DNA from: DASVUS01 sp036388675
GTDB lineage: Bacteria; Armatimonadota; Abditibacteriia; Abditibacteriales; Abditibacteriaceae
Length of the DNA: 64,000 nt
Direction: 5' to 3'
Assembly: GCA_036388675.1 (NCBI GenBank)
Contig: DASVRI010000041.1
Span: 43,320-107,319, forward strand
The translations under genes and the position numbers were made by a program. Under the pieces are notes generated by a model. That model saw only the letters and a program-made list of their open reading frames with translations. It did not search any database and was not told the DNA's origin. Shown here one piece after another: positions 27,621-35,623 of the stretch (its first letter is position 1; every line of letters begins with the position of its first letter).

Positions 27621-27868
27621 AAGATTTAACCGCATATGGCGCGGATGTTTTGGAGGGGCAACGGGTTGTGAGCCGTTACGAGTACTCGTAGAGCAATCCA
27701 TCTTCCTGAAGTGGTTTAAAAACCTGTGTAGGGGCGCAATGCATTGCGCCCCTACAGGCCGCGCCACATGATCTTCAGGTTTTCAAACCACTTGGATTCA
27801 TCTCTTTTTTTCCTCTGCGCCCTCCGCGGTTAAATTGTTAGCGCCCTCTGCGGTTAAAAACTGTTGCT
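27621..27868. repeat. Nested intergenic hairpins with a 30-bp perfect palindrome
   Basis: The 30-base stretch 27727-27756 is a perfect palindrome with arms TGTAGGGGCGCAATG. It is enclosed by outer arms 27709-27726 (AAGTGGTTTAAAAACCTG) and 27776-27793. The same TGTAGGGGCGCA ends occur at 47318-47387. Further on, GCGGTTAAA words appear twice before the next gene. One GAGTACTC is at 27680. Confidence 0.85.
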
Positions 27869-28870
27869 ATGCAAAGTCAATTAAAAGTCGCGGTCATTGG
27901 AGCCGGTAACATCGGCAAAACGCATCTGCGCTGCTACGCCAATCACGCCGGGGCGCAGCCGGTTGCTGTATGCGACATGGCGCAGGACAAAGCGCAAGCC
28001 CTGGCGGAGCAATACGGCGTGCGCGCTTACAGCAGTGTCGAAGAGTTGCTGCGCCATGAAGAACTCGACGCCGTCAGCGTGGCGACAGCAGGCTTTGAAA
28101 ACGGCAGCCATCACTTCGAGCCGACTATGCGAGTACTCGAAGCCGGCATTCCCGTGCTGTGTGAAAAACCGATTTCCAACAACATCGTCGAGGCGCGGCA
28201 GATGGTCGCTAAAGCGCACGAGAAAAACGTCAAGTTCGGCATCAACCTCAATCATCGCTTTACACCCGCCGCCGAGCGCCTGAAGAAACTGCAAACTGAT
28301 GGCGAACTGGGCGAAGTCTTGTTCATCAACATGGCGCTGTGGTTCAACGGAGGCGACCCACCGCCCTATCAGCACATTCGCGCTCTGCACCCGCACTCGA
28401 TTGATGTGATGCGCTTCTTCGGCGGCGATATTAAACGGGTGCAATGCTTCATGACACGCGCCGCAGACCGCAAGCAAAGCTGGAGCACGCTGTCATTGAA
28501 CGTGCAATTCGCCAGCGGCGCGGTCGGTCATCTCACCGGTTCGCAGGATATGTCGTGGAATCACCCCATTGAACGCTGCGAAGTCGGTGGCTCCAAAGGG
28601 CGCGGCGTTATTGAAAACGTGTATGAACGTCTGGAATGGATGCCGCGTGAAAGCAAAGAAAAGCTCGTGGTTGAAAACGGCATCTTCGGCGGCATGAACG
28701 AGTTCGATGACACCTTCATCCGCCGCATTGATACCTTCATCAAAGAATTGCAAAACGGCAGCGCCCTCACCGCTTCAGGTGAAGATGGCCTGGCCGCCCA
28801 AGAAGTGATTGAAGCCGCCATTCGCTCGCACGAAAACGGCACCGTTGAGGAAATCACACAGAATGGTTAA
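27869..28870 (+). CDS. Gfo/Idh/MocA-family oxidoreductase
   Basis: The 333-residue protein has the NAD(P) motif GAGNIGKTH (about residues 9-17), the CEKPIS motif (about residues 98-103) and the catalytic-region segment HPHSIDVMRFF. It is paralogous to the next oxidoreductase. The central and C-terminal parts are almost identical at DNA level (for example 28207-28341 versus 29346-29480), while the first 100 codons differ strongly. Reaction: NAD(P)-dependent oxidation or reduction of a sugar-like substrate. A GAGTACTC at 28131 is absent from the matching place in the paralogue. Confidence 0.88.
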   Translation: MQSQLKVAVIGAGNIGKTHLRCYANHAGAQPVAVCDMAQDKAQALAEQYGVRAYSSVEELLRHEELDAVSVATAGFENGSHHFEPTMRVLEAGIPVLCEKPISNNIVEARQMVAKAHEKNVKFGINLNHRFTPAAERLKKLQTDGELGEVLFINMALWFNGGDPPPYQHIRALHPHSIDVMRFFGGDIKRVQCFMTRAADRKQSWSTLSLNVQFASGAVGHLTGSQDMSWNHPIERCEVGGSKGRGVIENVYERLEWMPRESKEKLVVENGIFGGMNEFDDTFIRRIDTFIKELQNGSALTASGEDGLAAQEVIEAAIRSHENGTVEEITQNG

Positions 28871-28998
28871 CCGCAGAGGACGCAGAGGGCCGCAGAGGTT
28901 TTGGAGAGGATGGTTTACAGGCCGGGTGAGTACTCGCAAGACAGACTTGCTCTCACCGATACCTCTTCACCTCCGCGCCCTCCGCGTTCTCTGCGGTT
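28869..28998. repeat. Intergenic hairpin of GCAGAGG words
   Basis: The 5' arm 28869-28898 (AACCGCAGAGGACGCAGAGG...) pairs with 28970-28998 (ending CTCTGCGGTT). Inside lies a second hairpin, GGTGAG...CTCACC with GCAAG...CTTGC, at 28925-28956. A GAGTACTC is at 28928 within it. Confidence 0.8.
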
Positions 28999-29016
28999 AA
29001 ATTACAGGAGACAAAA

Positions 29017-30009
29017 ATGTTAAAAGTCGCCGTCATCGGGCTGGGTGGAATCGGCAACACGCACTGCCGTCAGTATAAGAGCAACGCTAATGCAGAACTC
29101 GTCGCCGTCTGCGACATCAACCGCGAGCGCGCTGATAAAGCCGCCGCGCAATATGGCGTTCCAGCCTTCTACAGTGTGGATGAACTGCTGCAAAACGCCG
29201 ATTTCGCCGCAGTCAGCGTGTGCAGCGCCGGTGTGGAAAACGGCGGCGATCACTACGCGCCGACAATGCAGGTGCTCGAAGCGGGCAAGCACACGCTGAC
29301 CGAAAAGCCGATTTCCAACAACATCGAGCACGCGCGTGAAATGGTCGCTAAAGCGCACGAGAAAAACGTCAAGTTCGGCATCAACCTCAATCATCGCTTT
29401 ACGCCCGCCGCCGAGCGCCTGAAGAAACTGCAAACTGATGGCGAACTGGGCGAAGTCTTGTTCATCAACATGGCGCTGTGGATCAACAACCCGAACGAAA
29501 GCTCGCCGTGGTTCCACATCCGCGCCCTGCATCCGCACTCGATTGACGTGATGCGCTTCTTCGGCGGCGATATTAAACGGGTGCAATGTTTCATGCACAA
29601 AGGGCCGGGCCGCAACATCTGGAGCAACCTGTCGATGAACGTGCAGTTTGCAAGTGGCGCGGTCGGGCACCTGACGGGTTCTTATGATGCTTCGATGAAT
29701 CACCCCATTGAACGCTGTGAAGTCGGCGGCTCCAAAGGGCGCGGCGTTATCGAAAATGTGTATGAACGTCTGGAATGGATGCCGCGTGAAAGCAAAGAAA
29801 AGCTCGTGGTTGAAAACGGCATCTTCGGTGGCATGGGTTCGTTTGATGACACCTTCAAGAACCGCATTTACAAATTTGTGGAACAGGTCAGCGCCGGTGA
29901 AGACCTCATCGCTTCGGGTGAAGAAGGTTTGAAAGCGCAGGAAGTGATTGAGGCCGCGATTCGCTCGCATGAAAACGGCACGGTTGAAGAAGTTCCCACA
30001 ACAAGTTGA
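29017..30009 (+). CDS. Gfo/Idh/MocA-family oxidoreductase (paralogue)
   Basis: The 330-residue protein has the motif GLGGIGNTH (about residues 8-16) and TEKPIS. It shares long near-identical DNA blocks with the preceding gene and diverges in its first third, so substrate or cofactor handling may differ. AGGAG lies upstream of the ATG. The pair may act on successive or alternative sugars of the same pathway. Confidence 0.88.
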   Translation: MLKVAVIGLGGIGNTHCRQYKSNANAELVAVCDINRERADKAAAQYGVPAFYSVDELLQNADFAAVSVCSAGVENGGDHYAPTMQVLEAGKHTLTEKPISNNIEHAREMVAKAHEKNVKFGINLNHRFTPAAERLKKLQTDGELGEVLFINMALWINNPNESSPWFHIRALHPHSIDVMRFFGGDIKRVQCFMHKGPGRNIWSNLSMNVQFASGAVGHLTGSYDASMNHPIERCEVGGSKGRGVIENVYERLEWMPRESKEKLVVENGIFGGMGSFDDTFKNRIYKFVEQVSAGEDLIASGEEGLKAQEVIEAAIRSHENGTVEEVPTTS

Positions 30010-30189
30010 ACCGCAGAGGATGCAGAGGAAGAAAGGAACTGTGAGATAGCAGAGGAGTTCCGCACAACGAACCCGGAGCGTAAGCGACGGGCTTGTCTGG
30101 GTCTAAAGCCCATCGCTTACGCTCCGGGTTCGTAAAAGGGTGCATCTCGCCCCTTAAAACCCCTGCGTACCTCCGCGCCCTCTGCGGTG
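30009..30189. repeat. Nested intergenic repeat: GCAGAGG hairpin with inserted MITE-like element
   Basis: Outer arms are 30009-30028 (AACCGCAGAGGATGCAGAGG) and 30170-30189. Inside sits an element of about 105 bases (30051-30155) with a stem at 30068-30094 and 30106-30132 that matches 26 of 27 pairs (CGAACCCGGAGCGTAAGCGA...). The same element is present inverted at 31738-31841. Confidence 0.85.
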
Positions 30190-30205
30190 AATAAAGAGAT
30201 TCCAT

Positions 30206-31687
30206 ATGAACATTGTTCTGATTGCACTGGATACGCAGCGCGCCGATCACCTGGGTTGCTACGGTTACAAAGACAAGACGGGCCGCGATACATCACCGTT
30301 TCTCGACTCGATTGCGGCGCGGGGTGTGGTGTTCGAACGTTGTTACGCACCCAACATTCCGACGCACCCCAGCTTCACCACGATGCTGACCGGCAAGGAA
30401 GCCATCACGCATGACATCGTGAATATCGGCGGCGGCGTGCCCATCAAAGACGGCATCCGCATGATTCAGGAAGTCTTGAAAGAGCAAGGCTGGCAAACCG
30501 GCGCGGTGGACACCATGGGCCGTCACTTCCCGCGTGGCTTCGATCATTATCACACGCCGGAATGGGACAGAAGCGACCCGCTGACGCTGCGCCGCGCCGA
30601 GCACGTCACGGACATGGCGCTGCCGCTGATTGAAGAACTTAAAGCCGGCGACAAGCCCTTCTTTTTGTTTCTGCACTACTGGGATCCGCACACGCCGTAT
30701 CTGCCGCCGGAGCCATATCGCACGATGTTCTATGACGAGAATCGTGATCCGTATGACCCGAACAATCATTCGATGGACCCGGCGTGGAACGACGAGATGT
30801 TCAAGTGGTATTTCCACGAGTGGATGCCCGGTGTGACGGACAGCGACTATGTCAACGCGCTGTACGACGCCGAAACGCGCTACATGGACGAGCACCTCCA
30901 GCGAGTACTCGCGGCGCTCGAAACTGTCAAGGAAGAAACGCTCGTCGTCTTCACCGCCGATCACGGCGAAATTCTGGATGAGCAACTCGGTTTCTACGAC
31001 CATCACGGTTTGTATGAAGGCGACGTTCATGTGCCGCTGATTATGTATTATCCGGGCACGTTTCCAGAAGGCAAGCGCGTGCCGGGTTTCGTGCAAAATG
31101 TAGACTTCGTGCCGACTTTCCTCGAACTGGCCGGCGTGCCGCAGGAGAAGATGCAGCCCGAAGGCAGGAGCCTGCTGCCTCTGGTGCACGGCGAGCGCGA
31201 CGGCAACTATGAAGAACTTTTTCTCAGCGAAGCCACATGGGAAGTGAAACGCGCCGTGATGAACGACACTTATAAGTTCATCCAGTCGTTTGAGCGCGAC
31301 CCGCACGACCGCCCGATGCAGGAGCTATTCGACTTGCAATCCGACCCGACCGAGCAGAATAACATCGCCGAGCAACATCCTGAAATCGTGGCGGAACTCA
31401 AAGGCAAGCTGGACGCATGGGTCGCAAAGCGTCTGCAAGAAACCGGTCGCACTGTTGATCCCGTGGCGGAGCAAGGCCGTTGCGGCACACGCATCGGCAC
31501 ACCAATTGAAGGCGAAACGCCGGGCGCCGGCGCGACGCCGTTGCATTTGCGTGCGCCACGAGAAGCCGCCAACATTCCCAAGCCGGAAGAACTCAATGCC
31601 GGACGCAAAGAAAACGCCGAAGCTGAAGCCAACACTGACGCCGACGAAAACACCGGCACTCCTCTACACGGTTACGTGGATAAATAA
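30206..31687 (+). CDS. Sulfatase-like phospho/sulfo-hydrolase without formylglycine Cys
   Basis: The 493-residue protein belongs to the alkaline phosphatase/sulfatase superfamily: DTQRADHLGCYGY near the start, HYWDPHTPY, and TADHGE carry metal ligands. The nucleophile region reads IPTHPSFTTMLTG (about residues 50-62), so the Cys or Ser of the sulfatase CxPxR motif is Thr and the Arg is Phe. Thr nucleophiles are found in phosphodiesterases and transferases of the superfamily. The substrate may therefore be a phosphate or phosphonate ester, or a sulfate ester by a non-formylglycine route. The last 60 residues are low-complexity. Confidence 0.85.
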   Translation: MNIVLIALDTQRADHLGCYGYKDKTGRDTSPFLDSIAARGVVFERCYAPNIPTHPSFTTMLTGKEAITHDIVNIGGGVPIKDGIRMIQEVLKEQGWQTGAVDTMGRHFPRGFDHYHTPEWDRSDPLTLRRAEHVTDMALPLIEELKAGDKPFFLFLHYWDPHTPYLPPEPYRTMFYDENRDPYDPNNHSMDPAWNDEMFKWYFHEWMPGVTDSDYVNALYDAETRYMDEHLQRVLAALETVKEETLVVFTADHGEILDEQLGFYDHHGLYEGDVHVPLIMYYPGTFPEGKRVPGFVQNVDFVPTFLELAGVPQEKMQPEGRSLLPLVHGERDGNYEELFLSEATWEVKRAVMNDTYKFIQSFERDPHDRPMQELFDLQSDPTEQNNIAEQHPEIVAELKGKLDAWVAKRLQETGRTVDPVAEQGRCGTRIGTPIEGETPGAGATPLHLRAPREAANIPKPEELNAGRKENAEAEANTDADENTGTPLHGYVDK

Positions 31688-31904
31688 TAGCGTAACGATA
31701 TGAACCACAGAGGACACGGAGGAACACAGAGGTTTTTAGGGGCGAGATGCACCCTTTTACGAACCCGGAGCGTGAGCCACGGGCTTTAGACACAGACAAG
31801 CCCGTCGTTTACGCCCCGGGTTCGTAGTGCGGAACTCCTCTGTTATCGCGCAAATCTTCCTTTCCTTTATGTTCCTCCGTGTCCTCTGTGGTTAGACTTT
31901 TCGA
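31688..31904. repeat. Nested intergenic repeat, inverted copy of the 30051-30155 element
   Basis: Outer arms near 31703-31732 (AACCACAGAGGACACGGAGG...) and 31871-31893 form one hairpin. Inside, 31738-31841 is the reverse complement of 30051-30155, sharing AGGGGCGAGATGCACCCTTT and the CCCGGAGCGT stem. Confidence 0.85.
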
Positions 31905-33251
31905 ATGCAATCCAACGTCGTCATCATCGCTATTGACAGTCTGCGCGCCGATCACCTCGGTTGTTACGGCTACGGCAAAAACACCTCGCCCAACATCGAC
32001 GCGCTGGCACGGGAAAGCGTCGTGTTTGAGCGAGCGTTCGCGCCCGGCATTCCGACCATGCCCTCATTTACGACGCTGCTGACTGGCTTGCATCCTTACC
32101 GGCACGGCATCACGGCCCACGCCGGCGAGCAGCGCCTCAGCGAAGATGTGCTGATGCTGCCCCAACTGGCCAAACGTGCGGGATACGTCACCATCGGCAT
32201 CGACAATTTAGCGGTGCAAGGCAGCGGTCGTGGCAGTTGGTTTGCGCGCGGCTTCGACTTTTATTCGGGGTTTCTATATAAGCCGTTTTCCGAACAAAGC
32301 TCGCAACTGGCCGACCGTGCGATTGGCTTTATTGACGAGTACTCGCAGAAGCCGTTTTTCATGTTCGTGCATCTGTGGGACCCACACACGCCTTACAGCC
32401 CGCGCGAACCTTACGACGCGCTGCACTACGAAAAGAACGCCGCTTCGCCCGCTTTGCAAGATGTCATCACCCTTGCGCCAGAGTATTACAACGCGTTCCT
32501 GGGCGACATGAAGCTCAAGCAAGAAGGCGATTACGATTATGTCGTGTCGCAGTATGACGGCGAAATTTCCTACGTCGATCAGCAGGTGGGGCGCATTGTC
32601 TCGCACCTGAAGGCACAAGGTCTGTGGGATAACACCATTGTCGTGGTGCTCAGCGACCACGGTGAATGCTTCGGCGAAGGCGATGTTTATTTCGATCACC
32701 ACGGTTTGTATGATGCCGTCCTGCGCGTCGCGATGCTGTGGCATGTTCCCGGCGCGCAGGCCGGACGATGTAGCGCCATCATCGCCAACGAAGACATCAT
32801 GCCGACCTTGATTAAACACTGCGGCTGGCCGCAACCCGAGTACTCGTTGTCAAGTCACAGCTTCGACGCCGCCTTGCGCAACGAACCGTTTGCAGGCCGC
32901 GATTTCCTTGTTGGTGTGGAATCGACGCGGCAGGCTTCGCTCTGCTGGCGCACCGGCAAATGGAAACTGATTTTGCCCATCACGCACGATGCGGCAGGCA
33001 ATCCCCTGCCCGACATTTACGGCAACGAGCGCGACCCGGAGCCGCTGCTCTTCGATCTCGAAAGCGACCCCGGCGAACGCCACAATGTCGCCGTCGAATA
33101 CCCACAAGCGCGCGATGAACTGCTGCAACAGTTACAAAAGTGGCGCAGCGAAGAAGTGGCGCGGCGCGGCGGCCACGACCCCGTCCTGGACGGACTAAGC
33201 TTAGCCTACGACGAGTTCATGGAACGTCTCACCGGACGCGGCCTGCGCTGA
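31905..33251 (+). CDS. Sulfatase-like hydrolase (paralogue)
   Basis: The 448-residue protein has IDSLRADHLGCYGYG, HLWDPHTPY and LSDHGEC, as in the preceding enzyme, and the same altered nucleophile site IPTMPSFTTLLTG with Thr in place of Cys. It contains EYS and other palindrome-encoded tripeptides. No signal peptide is visible in either paralogue, so they would act in the cytoplasm after uptake of substrate. Confidence 0.85.
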   Translation: MQSNVVIIAIDSLRADHLGCYGYGKNTSPNIDALARESVVFERAFAPGIPTMPSFTTLLTGLHPYRHGITAHAGEQRLSEDVLMLPQLAKRAGYVTIGIDNLAVQGSGRGSWFARGFDFYSGFLYKPFSEQSSQLADRAIGFIDEYSQKPFFMFVHLWDPHTPYSPREPYDALHYEKNAASPALQDVITLAPEYYNAFLGDMKLKQEGDYDYVVSQYDGEISYVDQQVGRIVSHLKAQGLWDNTIVVVLSDHGECFGEGDVYFDHHGLYDAVLRVAMLWHVPGAQAGRCSAIIANEDIMPTLIKHCGWPQPEYSLSSHSFDAALRNEPFAGRDFLVGVESTRQASLCWRTGKWKLILPITHDAAGNPLPDIYGNERDPEPLLFDLESDPGERHNVAVEYPQARDELLQQLQKWRSEEVARRGGHDPVLDGLSLAYDEFMERLTGRGLR

Positions 33252-33414
33252 TTGTTTAACCGCAGAGGGCGCGGAGGAACGCAGAGGAAGAGAACCGTTA
33301 TGAGACAGGTTTCGTATTCGCCATGAGTAGTCGGAGTCATTGTGAGCTGCTTTTGCTCTCCAAAACCTCTGCGTTCCTCCGCGCTCTCTGCGGTTGAAAT
33401 CATAAGGAGATGTA
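33252..33414. repeat. Intergenic hairpin of GCAGAGG words
   Basis: AACCGCAGAGGGCGCGGAGG (33258-33277) pairs with the CCTCCGCGCTCTCTGCGGTT segment (33376-33395). The strong ribosome site AAGGAG of the next gene lies directly after the 3' arm. Confidence 0.8.
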
Positions 33415-33789
33415 ATGACATCAACCGGACATACAACCTGGTATATTCCCGACGGTTATCTGCCGCCGCATTCGGCGCCGGGCGAATATGTCAGTCACGA
33501 ATCGGTGTGCGTCTTGAACGTGACGCAAAGCGACGCCCATATCGTGCTCACGTTTTACTTTGAAGACCGCGAGCCGCTGCGCGACATTCGCTGCACCGTG
33601 CCCGCCGAACGCACGGTTCACATCCGTCTCGACAAACCGGAAATGACCGGCGGCGTGCAGATTCCCGTTGGCGTGCCGTATGCGATTCGCGTCGAAAGCG
33701 ACGTGCCGATTATCGTGCAGAACTCGCGTCTTGATGCGACACAGCCGGCCTGCACCCTGATGACGACAATGGCGTTTCCCGCAACGTAG
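33415..33789 (+). CDS. Sensory rhodopsin transducer (ASRT)-family small-molecule-binding protein
   Basis: The 124-residue product matches the Anabaena sensory rhodopsin transducer family from end to end: TTWYIPDGYLPP, SHESVCVLN, FYFEDREPL, VPAERTVHIRLD and VPIIVQNSRLD. Outside Anabaena these single-domain beta-sandwich proteins are widespread without rhodopsin and are thought to bind small molecules, often beside carbohydrate genes, as here. No rhodopsin gene is in the window. AAGGAGA sits before the ATG. It likely works with the sulfatase and oxidoreductase genes as a ligand-binding factor. Confidence 0.85.
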   Translation: MTSTGHTTWYIPDGYLPPHSAPGEYVSHESVCVLNVTQSDAHIVLTFYFEDREPLRDIRCTVPAERTVHIRLDKPEMTGGVQIPVGVPYAIRVESDVPIIVQNSRLDATQPACTLMTTMAFPAT

Positions 33790-33816
33790 AAAACGCAGAA
33801 ACGAGGGGCGCGGCGG

Positions 33817-34614
33817 CTAAACGAGTACTCGGTCTTTCTGCCACACCACGGGAAAGTGCTCGCCCTGCACCGTTTCGCCATCACCGACATGGATGAACTG
33901 TTTCATCACATGCTCGCCGCTGGCAACGAAACAGGTTTCGTCGGTCATGTAGTGCAGCGCGATGGCGCGGCGAGGGCGACCGCTGGTGTTGGCATGAGAG
34001 CCGTGCCAGGTCAGCGCGTGATGATAATGCACTTCGCCCTTGCGCACCGGACAGGGACGCACTTCGATTTTGTGTCCCTCGAACTCTGCGGGCATATCCG
34101 TGTAGTTCTTGAAACTGGTGAGAAAATCAATGTGATTTCCCCACCCATGCGAGCCGGGCACCATGCTCATGCAACCGTTTTCTTCATCAACATCATCGAG
34201 TGCGATCCAGGCCGAAACTTCGGTCATCGGCGCGAGTGTCGGCCACAAAGGCGCATCCTGATGCCACATGTTGACACCGCCCGTTTCAGCGGGCTTGTAC
34301 TGAATCTGGTCGTGCCAGATGCGCAACGTCGAAGCACCCGTCAACTGCGCCATTTCTTCGTTGATGGTGGGGTTATAAATCAGTTCGCGAAACGGCTCGC
34401 TGGCTTCCCAGATGTTGACAATCTGCCACACCGCCGCCGCTTCGTTGCCGGTCAGGTTTCTCACCATCACCGGCTGCGGCGTATCGGCATCGCGGTCGCG
34501 GATGATGCGCGCGACTTCATCTTGCAGCACTTCAACTTGCTCGTCGCTCAGCACGCGGCCACCGCGCAGGTAGCCGTTGGTCTTGAATTCTTCAACTTGG
34601 GATGGGGTCAGCAT
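33817..34614 (-). CDS. Phytanoyl-CoA dioxygenase-family Fe(II)/2-oxoglutarate oxygenase
   Basis: The 265-residue protein has the metal motif in NMWHQDAPLW (His-X-Asp, about residue 118-120) and the distal His and Arg in TWHGSHANTSGRPRRAIALHY. The ATG at 34614 follows GGAG and is preferred over a TTG two codons earlier. Such enzymes hydroxylate diverse small substrates. It is convergent with the transducer-family gene. A GAGTACTC encodes the terminal RVL. Confidence 0.87.
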   Translation of the reverse strand: MLTPSQVEEFKTNGYLRGGRVLSDEQVEVLQDEVARIIRDRDADTPQPVMVRNLTGNEAAAVWQIVNIWEASEPFRELIYNPTINEEMAQLTGASTLRIWHDQIQYKPAETGGVNMWHQDAPLWPTLAPMTEVSAWIALDDVDEENGCMSMVPGSHGWGNHIDFLTSFKNYTDMPAEFEGHKIEVRPCPVRKGEVHYHHALTWHGSHANTSGRPRRAIALHYMTDETCFVASGEHVMKQFIHVGDGETVQGEHFPVVWQKDRVLV

Positions 34615-34702
34615 GGTCAACTCCAGTGTTTGTTTTTAAAGGGCTGTTTGCAGCGCGCTCCAGCACCGTCGTTCAAACAGCGCGAGTACTCGTGCAGTGG
34701 GT

Positions 34703-35524
34703 TTAGTTCAAACCGTAGTGTGGCTGCAGCGCGCCGGGGTCGATTTCATCTTTGGGGCGCTGGTAACGGTTGTCGGTTGACACACGCAGCCGGTCAGTCG
34801 TCAGATTCGGCATGGCTTTGTGAATGGTATAAGAGTGAAAGAACAGAGCATCGCCCAGGCCGAAATCGCAGGTGTGCCACACGGCCTTCGATTCATCGAC
34901 CGGCACGCCACAGCCACCCACGGCGCCGGGCGAATGCACTGTGTGCTCGATGTAACCGTTGTGCTGTGAGCGGGGCCACACGGCCAGGCCGCCCAGTTCG
35001 ACCGGACACTCGCCGAGCGGAATCCAGCACGAATAAGTTTCGACAGCGCCGCGAATATAGTAGTGGTCTTGATGCGGCGGTGTTGTGGCGACGATGTTCT
35101 GCGGAAATGTCACGCGACCGATGCGACGCGGATGCACGAACACTTCGCTTTGCAACAACTTATGTGCAACGCTCATCAGCGCCGGATGTGCGGGAAAATC
35201 ATGAAAGCGAGGAGTCTTGAGAATCTTGCGGTAAACGGCGGAGTATTCCGGCATGCCTTCGGTGAGCGGTTTGTGTCCGGGCGCGGCGATGCCTTGCATG
35301 AGGTCGTGCGCCGTGTCGAGCCAGCCGGCGTCGGCGCAATGTTGCAGCACCTCGCGACGCGTGGCGAGGACTTCATCGGCGGGCACCAGGCCGCGAAAGA
35401 ACAAGTAACCGTTCTCGTTCATGGTCGCGCGTAGGGTTTCAACCGAAGCAGCGGCATCGCTTTCGATGAAGGGCGCGTAAGTCGCGTTGTCGGAATTAGA
35501 GCTTGCCGATTGCGTCAAAGACAT
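34703..35524 (-). CDS. Phytanoyl-CoA dioxygenase-family Fe(II)/2-oxoglutarate oxygenase (paralogue)
   Basis: The 273-residue protein contains PPHQDHYYIRG with the His-X-Asp pair and FHSYTIHKAMPN with a distal His, followed by an Arg in DRLRVSTDNRY. GAGGAA lies about 8 bases before the ATG at 35524. It lies upstream of its neighbour in the same direction, with a GAGTACTC between them, and may share its transcript. The two oxygenases are only distantly alike, so they probably act on different substrates or steps. Confidence 0.87.
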   Translation of the reverse strand: MSLTQSASSNSDNATYAPFIESDAAASVETLRATMNENGYLFFRGLVPADEVLATRREVLQHCADAGWLDTAHDLMQGIAAPGHKPLTEGMPEYSAVYRKILKTPRFHDFPAHPALMSVAHKLLQSEVFVHPRRIGRVTFPQNIVATTPPHQDHYYIRGAVETYSCWIPLGECPVELGGLAVWPRSQHNGYIEHTVHSPGAVGGCGVPVDESKAVWHTCDFGLGDALFFHSYTIHKAMPNLTTDRLRVSTDNRYQRPKDEIDPGALQPHYGLN

Positions 35525-35623
35525 GAGTGGTTCCTCTGCGGTTGAATGCATTTATCTTACTGAGCAGGCAGCGCCGGTGCTTGGCAGTTTCGCGTGCAAA
35601 TTTGTCGTTTTCTCTTGAACTAA

